From Thermoleophilia bacterium (lineage in GTDB: Bacteria > Actinomycetota > Thermoleophilia > Gaiellales > Gaiellaceae), in contig JAICYG010000073.1 in assembly GCA_025934335.1 (NCBI GenBank), positions 1 to 12,505 of the forward strand: a stretch of DNA of 12,505 nucleotides, in the 5' to 3' direction. The translations under genes and the position numbers were made by a program. This document shows positions 1 to 6,118 of this stretch, piece by piece. Under the pieces are notes generated by a model, which was not told the origin of the DNA, did not search any database, and saw only the letters and a list, made by a program, of their open reading frames with translations. How positions within the stretch are numbered: the first letter of the stretch is position 1; every line of letters starts with the position of its first letter.

Positions 1-21
1 CGCGCTCAGGCGATCTCTCAG

Positions 22-94
22 TGGACCCAGCCGGGATCGAACCGGCGACCTCCGCCATGCCATGGCGGCGCTCTCCCAGCTGAGCTATGGGCCC
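22..94 (-). tRNA. tRNA-Ala, anticodon GGC
   Basis: The minus strand folds into a complete 73-nt cloverleaf. The acceptor stem is GGGCCCA/UGGGUCC and contains the G3:U70 wobble pair, the main identity element for alanyl-tRNA synthetase. The D-arm is GCUC/GAGC. The anticodon arm is CCGCC-AUGGCAU-GGCGG, with GGC at positions 34-36, which reads GCC alanine codons. The T-arm is GCCGG-UUCGAUC-CCGGC and the discriminator base is A73. The 3' CCA is not encoded (CTG follows), so it must be added after transcription. There is no intron. A TACACT box lies 12 nt upstream. The reading frame of the endonuclease remnant ends inside the 5' end of this gene. Confidence 0.97.
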
Positions 95-421
95 GCGGCT
101 TCGGCAAGTGTAGCGCCGAATTCATAGTGGCTTGCGAGCCGGACTCCGAGGGCGCCGAGAACATCGAACTCGCCTTTCACGTACGGTCGGCGAAGGAGCC
201 CGTCGGCGTTTCGGCGGCTCGAGTAGGAACGGATGATGGACGACGTCGCCGCTGAGCGGCGCCCACTTGCACTGGATGCGCAGCAAGCGTTCGCCGGCAT
301 CGAAGATCAGGTCGTATCGGCCACCTGCGAACATGGGCCGGTAGACGTCGTAGCCGTACGCCAGTGCTGCTTCAGCGAGCGCGGTCTCAGCGACCGCACC
401 CTTCTGGTTCGTCGTCAGCAA
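85..421 (-). pseudogene. Frameshifted remnant of a group I intron-type PD-(D/E)XK endonuclease
   Basis: Reading starts at a TTG (421) and gives the N-terminus MLTTNQKGAVAETALAEAA. It continues through VYRPMFAGGRYDLIFD and LLRIQCKW. This matches the family of small homing-type PD-(D/E)XK nucleases related to I-Ssp6803I. Likely active-site residues are E12, D37, Q50 and K52. After residue 61 (SGDVV) homology moves to another frame, which continues IIRSYSSRRNADGLLRRPY up to about position 157. One extra base near 236-241 explains the shift. Beyond that the frame shows no family likeness and stops at 85, inside the tRNA gene. The original frame instead runs to a stop at 122. The normal C-terminal part is therefore missing as well. 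There is no Shine-Dalgarno before the TTG. Base composition is somewhat lower in GC than in the neighbours. A sequencing error could mimic the frameshift, but not the lost C-terminus. Confidence 0.75.
107..112 (-). promoter_or_regulatory. Probable -10 box of the tRNA-Ala promoter
   Basis: TACACT on the minus strand ends 12 nt before the first base of tRNA-Ala. That would place the transcription start about 5-6 nt upstream of the mature tRNA. The same GCTACACT string lies upstream of rplU in this window, which supports a vegetative sigma signal. No good -35 hexamer is visible at 16-18 bp. The box falls within the read-through tail of the endonuclease remnant, so that stretch is better explained as tRNA leader than as protein-coding sequence. 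Confidence 0.4.
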
Positions 422-443
422 GGACGACAGAATACGTTCAGGA

Positions 444-463
444 GCGGACGGACTGTTGTCCGC
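444..463 (-). other. Hairpin between rsfS and the endonuclease remnant
   Basis: The minus strand contains GCGGAC, an 8-nt loop AACAGTCC, then GTCCGC: a perfect 6-bp stem 17 nt after the rsfS stop. No T-run follows, so it is not a standard intrinsic terminator. It could still end or stabilise the operon transcript, or it could belong to the 5' flank of the inserted endonuclease element. The rest of 422-480 shows only an 8-nt palindrome, GACATGTC (minus strand, about 468-475). Confidence 0.35.
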
Positions 464-480
464 CTAGAAGACATGTCCCC

Positions 481-837
481 TTACGCCGTGGCTGCTTCGA
501 CCGCTTCGTGCGGGACGTCGTCCCACAGCTCTTCGAGCCGGTAGAACCCGCGCGCCTCGGGGGTGAAGACGTGCAACACGACGTCGACGTAGTCGGCGAC
601 GATCCACGTCGCCTCCTGCTCGCCGTCGGCGCTCCGCGGCAGCAGGCCGTGGTCCTTCTTCATCCGCACGTGCACCTCGTCCCAGATCGCCTTCGTCTGG
701 CGGGGATTCCCGCCGGTGGCCACGACGAAGTAGTCCGTGTATGCACAGACGGGCTGCATGTCGAGGATGACCACGTCGCGGCCGAGCTTCTCCTGGGCGA
801 GGGCCGCGATCGTGCGTGCCTGTTCGATTGGGCTCAA
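481..837 (-). CDS. rsfS: Ribosomal silencing factor RsfS
   Basis: This 118-aa protein belongs to the RsfS/YbeB/Iojap family. Members bind ribosomal protein L14 on the 50S subunit and block joining with 30S, which saves energy in stationary phase or starvation. Family landmarks are present: TDYFVVATG (about residues 34-42), KAIWDEV, ATWIVADY followed by VDVVLHVF, and the C-terminal RGFYRLEELWDD. The usual DYGD is DYVD here. Length is normal for the family. The start is a TTG 6 nt after the nadD stop; an in-frame TGA just upstream rules out a longer form. No clear Shine-Dalgarno is visible. A TACACT box lies 8 nt before the TTG, so a second, leaderless transcript is possible. The gene is the last of the rplU-rsfS run. 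Confidence 0.95.
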   Translation of the reverse strand: MSPIEQARTIAALAQEKLGRDVVILDMQPVCAYTDYFVVATGGNPRQTKAIWDEVHVRMKKDHGLLPRSADGEQEATWIVADYVDVVLHVFTPEARGFYRLEELWDDVPHEAVEAATA

Positions 838-843
838 GCCGAC

Positions 844-1401
844 TCAGTGTACCCCGGAGGAGCTGCGGTAAAGCCCCTCGCGGCGGATGATCTCGGCGAC
901 CGCGGGCGGCACGTCGGCGTCGACGAGCGCGCGCCGCAGCTGCCGCGAGGCCGCCTCCACGGGCTCCATGTCGAACAGGAGCACCCGCTCGGGCTGCTCG
1001 AGGCCCGCGAGCACCTGCTCCGGCCGGCCGCGCGGGAACCCCGGCCGCGTGCCGACGGCTAGCCTCACCCGCGCGAGCACCTCGTTCGGCTCCTTCCACG
1101 AGAGGAAGTCGCAGAACTCGTCGGCGCCGATCACGAACCAGGCGTCCTGCCACTCGGGATGGTCGCGCAGGAGGTCGATCGTCCGCGCGTGGTCGTCGAG
1201 GACGACCTCGTCGTCGGGAAAGGCCGCTTGCGCCATCTCGAGGCGCAGTTGCCCCGGGGTGCCCACCGCCTTGTGGCCGGGATCGGCCGCAACGAGCACG
1301 AGCAGCCGCTCGAGGCCGAGGAGCTCCTTCGCGGAGCGCGCGAGCTGCACGTGCCCGCGGTGGGGCGGGTCGAACGCGCCGCCGAACAGCCCGAGCGTCA
1401 T
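844..1401 (-). CDS. nadD: Nicotinate-nucleotide adenylyltransferase NadD
   Basis: This 185-aa cytoplasmic enzyme transfers AMP from ATP to nicotinate mononucleotide, giving deamido-NAD, a late step in NAD synthesis. The nucleotidyltransferase signature GLFGGAFDPPHRGH is at residues 4-17, with the HxGH catalytic pair at H14/H17. Other landmarks are HARTIDLL (71-78), WFVIGADEF (88-96), FLSWKEP (99-105), and a late ASRQLRRAL segment (151-159) in place of the usual SSTxxR motif. An upstream start at 1542 would add 47 Arg/Ala-rich residues in front of the signature, lying inside obgE. ATG 1401 is preferred because family proteins begin just before GxFxPxHxGH. Its ATG overlaps the obgE stop in an ATGA, so translation is probably coupled. 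proB/proA, often next to obgE in actinobacteria, are absent here. Confidence 0.95.
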   Translation of the reverse strand: MTLGLFGGAFDPPHRGHVQLARSAKELLGLERLLVLVAADPGHKAVGTPGQLRLEMAQAAFPDDEVVLDDHARTIDLLRDHPEWQDAWFVIGADEFCDFLSWKEPNEVLARVRLAVGTRPGFPRGRPEQVLAGLEQPERVLLFDMEPVEAASRQLRRALVDADVPPAVAEIIRREGLYRSSSGVH

Positions 1402-2579
1402 GCGAGCTCGAGCTCCTCGCCGCCGACCTCGACCGTCGCCCCCTTGCGCGCGCCTGCGGCCTTCAGCGCGCGCTCGAGCTCCTCCTCCGACGGCGGCGTG
1501 CCGAGCACCCGGAAACCGCCGTCGGTGCGCAGCAGCCGCCACGGCCGCGCCCTCGGCTGCGGTCGGTAGACGAGGAAGTCGGCGAGCTCGTCCTCGTCAT
1601 GTTCCTCGCGCTCCGGCTCGGGGACGAGCGTGAACAACCGCCGGCGGAAGTCGTCGATCCCCTCGCCGGTCGCGCACGAGACGCGGAACACCGCGACGAT
1701 GCGCGGATCCTCGACGCCGAACTGCGGCTCGGGCTCGAGGTCGATCTTGTTGAGGACGACGATCTGGGGCCGCTCATCGAGACCGGCGCCGTACGCGCCG
1801 AGCTCGGCATCGATCGCGTGCCACTGCTCGTCGGGTGGGTGCGACGCGTCGATCACGTGCACGAGCGTCCGCGCACGCTCGAGGTGCGCGAGGAACTCGT
1901 GCCCGAGCCCGACACCTTCCGACGCGCCCTCGATCAACCCCGGCACGTCGGCGACGACGAGCTGCCGGCCGTCCGGAGCCTCGACCGTGCCGAGCACCGG
2001 CTGCAGTGTCGTGAACGGGTAGTCGGCCACCTTCGGGCGCGCGTTCGAGATCCGCGAGATGAGCGACGACTTGCCGGCGTTCGGGAGACCGACCAGTGCC
2101 GCGTCTGCGAGCAGCTTCAGGTGCAGCTCGACGTCGCGCTCCTCTCCCGGCGGGCCGACCTCGGCGAAGCGCGGCACCTGCCGCGTCGACGAGACGAAGC
2201 GCGCGTTTCCACGGCCGCCGTGGCCACCACGCGCGAGCACTGCGCGGGCGCCGGCATGGGCAAGGTCCGCGACGAGGTCGCCCTCGGGCGTGAGCACCTG
2301 CGTGCCGACCGGGACGCGCAGCTCGGCATCGTCGCCGTTGGCACCGTGCTTGCGCGCGCCGCGGCCGTTCTCGCCGCGGCCCGCCTTGATCCAGCGCCGA
2401 CGCTGCAGCGAGGAGAGGTCGCGCAGCGACGGGTCGACGAGCAGCACGACGTCGCCGCCGCGGCCGCCGTCACCACCGTCTGGACCGCCCTTCGGCACGA
2501 ACTTCTCGCGCCGGAAGCTGAGGCCGCCGTCGCCGCCCTTGCCGGCCTGGACGTGAATCCGGGCCCGGTCGCTGAACAT
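1398..2579 (-). CDS. obgE: Obg-family GTPase (ObgE/CgtA) with short C-terminal domain
   Basis: This 393-aa GTPase binds the 50S subunit and helps its late assembly, linking ribosome production to nucleotide levels. Residues 1-157 form the glycine-rich Obg fold (KGGDGG, GGPDGGDGGRGG, GGHGGRGNARF). The G domain follows: P-loop GLPNAGKSS at 164-172, switch I FTTLQP at 189-194, DVPG at 211-214, NKID at 277-280, SCATG at 301-305. From about 333 to 393 there is an OCT-type domain (FLVYRP, FRVLG, AGARKGATVEVGGEEL). It lacks the central helical part found in most Obg proteins and so is about 20 residues short. ATG 2579 is chosen because Obg proteins begin MFxDxxxIxVxAGxGG; the upstream 15 residues overlap rpmA. 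The start lies 4 nt after the rpmA stop. Confidence 0.96.
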   Translation of the reverse strand: MFSDRARIHVQAGKGGDGGLSFRREKFVPKGGPDGGDGGRGGDVVLLVDPSLRDLSSLQRRRWIKAGRGENGRGARKHGANGDDAELRVPVGTQVLTPEGDLVADLAHAGARAVLARGGHGGRGNARFVSSTRQVPRFAEVGPPGEERDVELHLKLLADAALVGLPNAGKSSLISRISNARPKVADYPFTTLQPVLGTVEAPDGRQLVVADVPGLIEGASEGVGLGHEFLAHLERARTLVHVIDASHPPDEQWHAIDAELGAYGAGLDERPQIVVLNKIDLEPEPQFGVEDPRIVAVFRVSCATGEGIDDFRRRLFTLVPEPEREEHDEDELADFLVYRPQPRARPWRLLRTDGGFRVLGTPPSEEELERALKAAGARKGATVEVGGEELELA

Positions 2580-2583
2580 CGAC

Positions 2584-2841
2584 CTACTGCGTCGGCTCGA
2601 CGACCGACACGAAGCGGCGCTCACCGCTCGTGCGGAAGGAGATCGTGCCCTCGCGGACGGCGAAGATCGTGTCGTCGCGACCGATCTCCGTGCCGGGGCC
2701 CGGGCGGAACCTCGTGCCGCGCTGGCGGACGATGATGTTGCCAGGCTGCGCCGCCTGGCCGTCGAACATCTTCACCCCGAGGTACTTGGGGTTCGAGTCG
2801 CGGCCGTTCTTCGAGGAGCCGAGGCCCTTCTTGTGTGCCAT
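2584..2841 (-). CDS. rpmA: 50S ribosomal protein L27
   Basis: This 85-aa ribosomal protein sits near the peptidyl-transferase centre, where its N-terminal tail reaches the CCA ends of bound tRNAs. The protein opens with MAHKKGLGSSKNGRDSNPKY, the standard L27 start. It has no cleavable N-terminal extension of the Firmicutes type. GNIIVRQRGTRFRPG (about residues 34-48) is the family signature, followed by GRDDTIFA. Length is normal. ATG 2841 shares its first base with the rplU stop (TAATG) and has a strong AAGGAGGAG 5 nt upstream. The gene is co-translated with rplU and followed at once by obgE, the conserved L21-L27-Obg order. Confidence 0.98.
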   Translation of the reverse strand: MAHKKGLGSSKNGRDSNPKYLGVKMFDGQAAQPGNIIVRQRGTRFRPGPGTEIGRDDTIFAVREGTISFRTSGERRFVSVVEPTQ

Positions 2842-3362
2842 TAGCTCTCCTCCTTCGCCTTCAACGCGGACTCGAGCGCGGAGACCGCGCCCTTGCGCTT
2901 CGCGTGCGCCTGCTCGTACTCGAGCGCCGCCTCGAGCATCGGGCGGTTCCAGGACTTCGCGCCCTCGCTCACCTGCGCGACGGTCATCTCCTCGTAGCCG
3001 CTCGGCATGCCCTTGACGTGCTCCTCCGCTGCCGGTGCGGCCTCGGGCGCCTTAGGAGCCTCCGCGGCCTTCTTCGGCGCTGCCGTCTTTTTCGCGGCAC
3101 CGCCGAGCGAGATCTCGAGCCGCGACGTGGCAGCGCGGAAGCCGTTGTGGCGCTTGTAGCCGGTGCGGCGCTTGTACTTGCCGATCCGGATCTTCGGCCC
3201 GCGCTCGTGCGCGACCACCTTCGCCGTGACCGTGGCGTCGCCGAGCAGGACGTCGGGCGTGAACGTGTTGCCCTCGTCGGCCTTCACGCGGTCGACGACG
3301 AGGGTCTCGCCCTCGCGGACCGTGTACTGCTTGCCACCGAGACGGATGATCGCGTAGTCCAT
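2841..3362 (-). CDS. rplU: 50S ribosomal protein L21 with C-terminal extra domain
   Basis: Residues 1-88 are ordinary L21, a 23S rRNA-binding protein of the large subunit: YAIIRLGGKQYTV at the N-terminus and the signature KIRIGKYKRRTGYKRHNGFR at 57-76, then TSRLEISLGG. Usual L21 stops near residue 100, but this protein is 173 aa long. A Lys/Ala/Pro linker (about 89-115) leads to a helical region at 120-165: GYEEMTVAQV, then SWNRPMLEAALEYEQAHA, then AVSALESAL. That region has the look of a small independently folding helical domain. Start choice is uncertain. ATG 3362 fits the family N-terminus, but ATG 3386 would add MPSAFFPV; neither has a clear Shine-Dalgarno. A TACACT promoter box at 3404-3409 favours 3362 with a leader of about 35 nt. 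The stop overlaps rpmA by one base. Confidence 0.94.
   Translation of the reverse strand: MDYAIIRLGGKQYTVREGETLVVDRVKADEGNTFTPDVLLGDATVTAKVVAHERGPKIRIGKYKRRTGYKRHNGFRAATSRLEISLGGAAKKTAAPKKAAEAPKAPEAAPAAEEHVKGMPSGYEEMTVAQVSEGAKSWNRPMLEAALEYEQAHAKRKGAVSALESALKAKEES
2847..2855 (-). promoter_or_regulatory. Strong ribosome binding site of rpmA
   Basis: AAGGAGGAG on the minus strand lies 5 nt before ATG 2841. It sits inside the last codons of rplU and encodes part of its KEES end. Together with the TAATG junction it suggests that L27 can start both by coupling to L21 and independently. Confidence 0.7.
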
Positions 3363-3403
3363 GACAGGGAAAAACGCGGACGGCATGCCCGCGAGCGGTC
3401 GCC

Positions 3404-3409
3404 AGTGTA
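3404..3409 (-). promoter_or_regulatory. Probable -10 box of the rplU-rpmA-obgE-nadD-rsfS promoter
   Basis: TACACT on the minus strand lies just after the RNase E/G stop codon (TAG at 3416-3414), in a context GCTACACT identical to that in front of tRNA-Ala. ACGACA, 18 bp upstream and inside the last codons of rng, is a possible -35 with 4 of 6 bases matching TTGACA. The 51-bp gap 3363-3413 has no clear terminator, so read-through from rng may also feed this operon. Confidence 0.4.
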
Positions 3410-3413
3410 GCGG

Positions 3414-6011
3414 CTACGCAGGCTTGGTGTCGTCGAGCCCCCACTCGCTCATCGGCGTGTAACCCCAGTCGCCGTTCGCCGACGGCTCGCCGGGCTCGGC
3501 GGCGGCGAGGGCCTCCGCCTCGACCGTCGCCGTCCCGGTGGTCGCCGTCTTCTTACGGCGGCTGCGCCCGCCGCGCGAGCCACGCCGGGTGCGCTTCTTC
3601 GCCGCGGCGGGCCCGTCCGTCTCCTCGTCGTCGGTGAGCTCGCGGTCGGGGAGGTGGATGACGGGGCCTGTGGGCTCCTCGACGGCGTCACTGCTGTCAG
3701 GGGCGTCTGACACCTCTTCGGGCGTCGCCCTCGTCGCCACCGCTGCGGTCTTCTTCTTCCGCCCGCGCCCGCCACGGGAGCCGCGGCGCGTCTTCTTCTT
3801 CGGCGCGGCCGGCTCGTCGCCCTCCGCCACCGTCTCCTCGACCTCGACCTCGACCTCGACCTCGTCGTCGACCTCCGCCGCCTCCTCCTCGGCCCTCTTC
3901 GCAGCCTGCGTCTTCCTGGCGCGCGTCGGGCGCTCCGCCTCGGCCTCGGCGGTCAACGGCTCGTCCGGCGCCTCGACCGGCGAGAGCAGCTCGGCCCACG
4001 CGATCCCGTCGCCGACGGCGCTCACCCGCGCCTTCACCTTCTTGCCGACGAGCTTCGCGGCAGCGCCGACGACCACGTCGACGTCGTCGACCTTGCCGAC
4101 GCCGGCGTGCGAGTCGTGGAGACCGACCTCGACGAGCTTCACGTCGAGCTCCTGGTCGACGTCGACCGGCAGCGACGGAGCGACCTTCTCGAGCGTCCCC
4201 TGCTCGAGCACCTTGAAGTGATCGAGGTGCTCGCCCTCCTTGCCGACGAGGAAGAAGCGGCGCTTCGTCGTCTCCTCGAGCTCGCGCAGCCGCGCGCCGC
4301 CGCTGCCGGCGACGAGCCAGGCGACCTTCGCGGCCACCTCGACGCGGAAGGCCTTCGCGCGCGAGCCGGGTGTGACGAGGCTCCGCAGGCGCCGCTCGAC
4401 GTCGACCGCCGCGGTGTGCTCCGAGACGACGATCCCGTCACCGCCGCACGTGGGGCACTTCTTGGTCATCACCTCGCGCGGCCCGTCGGTGACGTTCTGA
4501 CGCGTCATCTCGACGAGGCCGAGCGGCGAGATCTCGACGACGTACGTCTTCGTCCGGTCGCGCTCGAGCTCCTCGCCGAGCGCCTTCTCGACGGCGCCCC
4601 GGTTCTTCGGGCTCGCCATGTCGATGAAGTCGATGACGATGATGCCGCCGATGTCGCGCAGCCGGAGCTGGCGCACGACCTCCTTCACCGCCTCGAGGTT
4701 GTTCTTCGTGATCGTGTCCTCGAGCCGCCCGCCCGACTTCTTGGAGCGCGAGCCGACGAAACGGCCGGTGTTCACGTCGATCACCGTGAACGCCTCTGCG
4801 TAGTCGAAGATCAGGTAGCCGCCAGACGGGAGGTCGACGCGACGGCTGAGCGTGGAGCGGATCTCCTGCTCGACCCCGAACGCCTCCATCAGCGGCTCGC
4901 GCTCCCTGTAGCGCGTCACGCGCTCCGCCATGTGCGGGGAGGTCTTCTTCAGGTAGCCGACGATGCGCTTGTGCGTCCGGTCGTGGTCGACGAGCAGCCG
5001 CTCGAAGTCGCCGGTGAACAGGTCGCGCACGACCCGCAGCGGCAGCTCGGCCTCCTGGTAGACGAGCGACGGCGCCTTCGCCTCCTTCGACTTCGCTTCG
5101 ATCGACTTCCACAGCCGCTGCAGGAAGTCGAGGTCGCGCTCGATGTCGTCGGCCGACGCACCCTCGGCGGCCGTGCGCACGATGACACCGCCCTTCTTCG
5201 GGACGATCTCCTTGAGGATCGCCTTGAGGCGGTTGCGCTCCTCGTCCTCGAGCCGCCGCGAGACGCCGAGGCCCTCGCCGTGCGGGACGTAGACGACGAA
5301 GCGGCCGGGCAGCGAGATCTCGGTCGTGAGCCGCGCGCCCTTCGTCTTCATCGGGTCCTTGACCGCCTGCACGAGGATCTTCTCCCCGCGCTGGATCAGG
5401 TCCTGGATCTTGCGCGCGCCCTTGCGACCCTCGAGCTCCGGGCCGACGATCTCGTCCACGTACAGGAAGCCGTTCTTCTCGAGGCCGATCTCGACGAACG
5501 CGGCCTCCATTCCCGGCAGGACGTTGTCGACGACGCCGAGGTAGATGTTCCCTGCGATCGAGCGCCGCTCCGGCCGCTCGAGGTAGACCTCGGCGACGCG
5601 GTCGTCCTCGAGCACCGCGACGCGCTTCTCGCCTGCGTCGACGGAGACGAGCAACTCGCGCTTCGCCTTCGGCAGCGGCGCGCGCTTCGGCGCGGTGCGG
5701 CGGCGCGTCTGCGTCGTGCGGGTCTTCCGCTCCGACGGCTTGCGCTCGCTCTTCTCGTTCTGCTCGGGCTTCTCGTCGCCCGCGGGCGCGGCAGCGCTCG
5801 CGACGGAGGTGCCCGTCTTCCGACGGTTCCGGCCGCCGCGGGTCCCGCGCCGGCGCTTTCTCGGCGTGCCCTCGGTGGTGGACTCTGCTTCGTCGGCGCC
5901 CGCCCCGGCAGCGGACCGCTCGACGGGTACTACGTCAACTGCGGGTGTTGCTCCGGCGCGCGGACGCGCCTCGTCCTCCGACTTCTTGCGTCGGAACCAG
6001 GGAAGTGGCAA
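3414..6011 (-). CDS. rne: Ribonuclease E/G
   Basis: This 865-aa endoribonuclease cuts single-stranded AU-rich RNA, matures rRNA and tRNA precursors and drives mRNA decay. Residues 1-115 are a charged, disordered tail. The catalytic region is about 116-575. It has the S1-interrupted RNase H-like start (RELLVSVDAGEKRVAVLEDD, 118-137; GNIYLGVVDNVLPGMEAAFV, 154-173) and the DNase I-like active site. The metal ligands are D412 (IDVNTGRF, with N414) and D461 (GIIVIDFIDM). The zinc-link CPTC is at 519-522. A region at about 618-680 looks like a TRAM or OB-type RNA-binding fold (weak call). The rest is acidic and basic tail. A basic TRRGSRGGR-type motif occurs three times. Start TTG 6011 is backed by GAGGAG 7 nt upstream. 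The gene symbol could equally be rng. Confidence 0.95.
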   Translation of the reverse strand: MPLPWFRRKKSEDEARPRAGATPAVDVVPVERSAAGAGADEAESTTEGTPRKRRRGTRGGRNRRKTGTSVASAAAPAGDEKPEQNEKSERKPSERKTRTTQTRRRTAPKRAPLPKAKRELLVSVDAGEKRVAVLEDDRVAEVYLERPERRSIAGNIYLGVVDNVLPGMEAAFVEIGLEKNGFLYVDEIVGPELEGRKGARKIQDLIQRGEKILVQAVKDPMKTKGARLTTEISLPGRFVVYVPHGEGLGVSRRLEDEERNRLKAILKEIVPKKGGVIVRTAAEGASADDIERDLDFLQRLWKSIEAKSKEAKAPSLVYQEAELPLRVVRDLFTGDFERLLVDHDRTHKRIVGYLKKTSPHMAERVTRYREREPLMEAFGVEQEIRSTLSRRVDLPSGGYLIFDYAEAFTVIDVNTGRFVGSRSKKSGGRLEDTITKNNLEAVKEVVRQLRLRDIGGIIVIDFIDMASPKNRGAVEKALGEELERDRTKTYVVEISPLGLVEMTRQNVTDGPREVMTKKCPTCGGDGIVVSEHTAAVDVERRLRSLVTPGSRAKAFRVEVAAKVAWLVAGSGGARLRELEETTKRRFFLVGKEGEHLDHFKVLEQGTLEKVAPSLPVDVDQELDVKLVEVGLHDSHAGVGKVDDVDVVVGAAAKLVGKKVKARVSAVGDGIAWAELLSPVEAPDEPLTAEAEAERPTRARKTQAAKRAEEEAAEVDDEVEVEVEVEETVAEGDEPAAPKKKTRRGSRGGRGRKKKTAAVATRATPEEVSDAPDSSDAVEEPTGPVIHLPDRELTDDEETDGPAAAKKRTRRGSRGGRSRRKKTATTGTATVEAEALAAAEPGEPSANGDWGYTPMSEWGLDDTKPA
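3546..3599 (-). repeat. RNase E/G tail motif copy 3 (KKRTRRGSRGGRSRRKKT)
   Basis: Residues 805-822 of the RNase E/G protein. It is almost identical to copy 2 (738-755, at 3747-3800) and similar to copy 1 in the N-terminal tail (about 50-66, at 5814-5864). Each is an Arg/Gly/Lys patch in an otherwise acidic, Ala-rich, disordered tail, as expected of RNA-binding or membrane-contact patches. Confidence 0.8.
3747..3800 (-). repeat. RNase E/G tail motif copy 2 (KKKTRRGSRGGRGRKKKT)
   Basis: Residues 738-755 of the protein, directly after the acidic EVEVEVEVEE stretch. It shares TRRGSRGGR with copy 3 exactly. The DNA of the two copies is clearly related but has many silent differences, so the duplication looks old and kept for its protein sequence. 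Confidence 0.8.
3836..3864 (+). repeat. Hexanucleotide tandem repeat (CCTCGA), four copies plus a partial
   Basis: Four perfect CCTCGA units at 3836-3859 are followed by CCTCG. On the minus strand they encode the alternating Glu-Val run (residues about 717-726) of the RNase E/G acidic tail. Unit length is a multiple of three, so gain or loss of units would keep the frame and only change tail length. Confidence 0.85.
5814..5864 (-). repeat. RNase E/G tail motif copy 1 (PRKRRRGTRGGRNRRKT)
   Basis: Residues about 50-66 of the protein, in the N-terminal tail before the catalytic region. It is a more distant version of the TRRGSRGGR motif found twice in the C-terminal tail, so basic patches flank the catalytic core on both sides. 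Confidence 0.7.
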
Positions 6012-6018
6012 AGAATGA

Positions 6019-6024
6019 CTCCTC
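6019..6024 (-). promoter_or_regulatory. Ribosome binding site deciding the TTG start of RNase E/G
   Basis: GAGGAG on the minus strand lies 7 nt before TTG 6011. No ATG or GTG in this frame is as well placed, so it fixes the start and the MPLPWFRRKK N-terminus. The remaining gap 6025-6118 shows one imperfect hairpin near 6083-6104 followed by CTTTT, but no convincing promoter. Confidence 0.6.
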
Positions 6025-6118
6025 GGTCGTCGTGCGTCCGCGCAGCCGCGTCGGGCGCGCGTCGCAAATGGATGGGAAAAGCCTTGGCATGGCCTTGCCC
6101 CAGGGTATCAGCGCTGCA

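Noticed and set aside
1402..1542. 47-residue N-terminal extension of NadD
   Set aside because: It lies within obgE, is Arg/Ala/Gly-rich, and precedes the place where NadD proteins begin.
2584..3362. Ribosomal-protein leader autoregulatory element before rplU
   Set aside because: The leader is only about 35 nt and I find no stable structure in it.
6083..6104. Possible intrinsic terminator after the 68-aa gene
   Set aside because: The stem (GGCA/UGCC extended by tandem G-A mismatches) is weak and followed only by CTTTT; not convincing.
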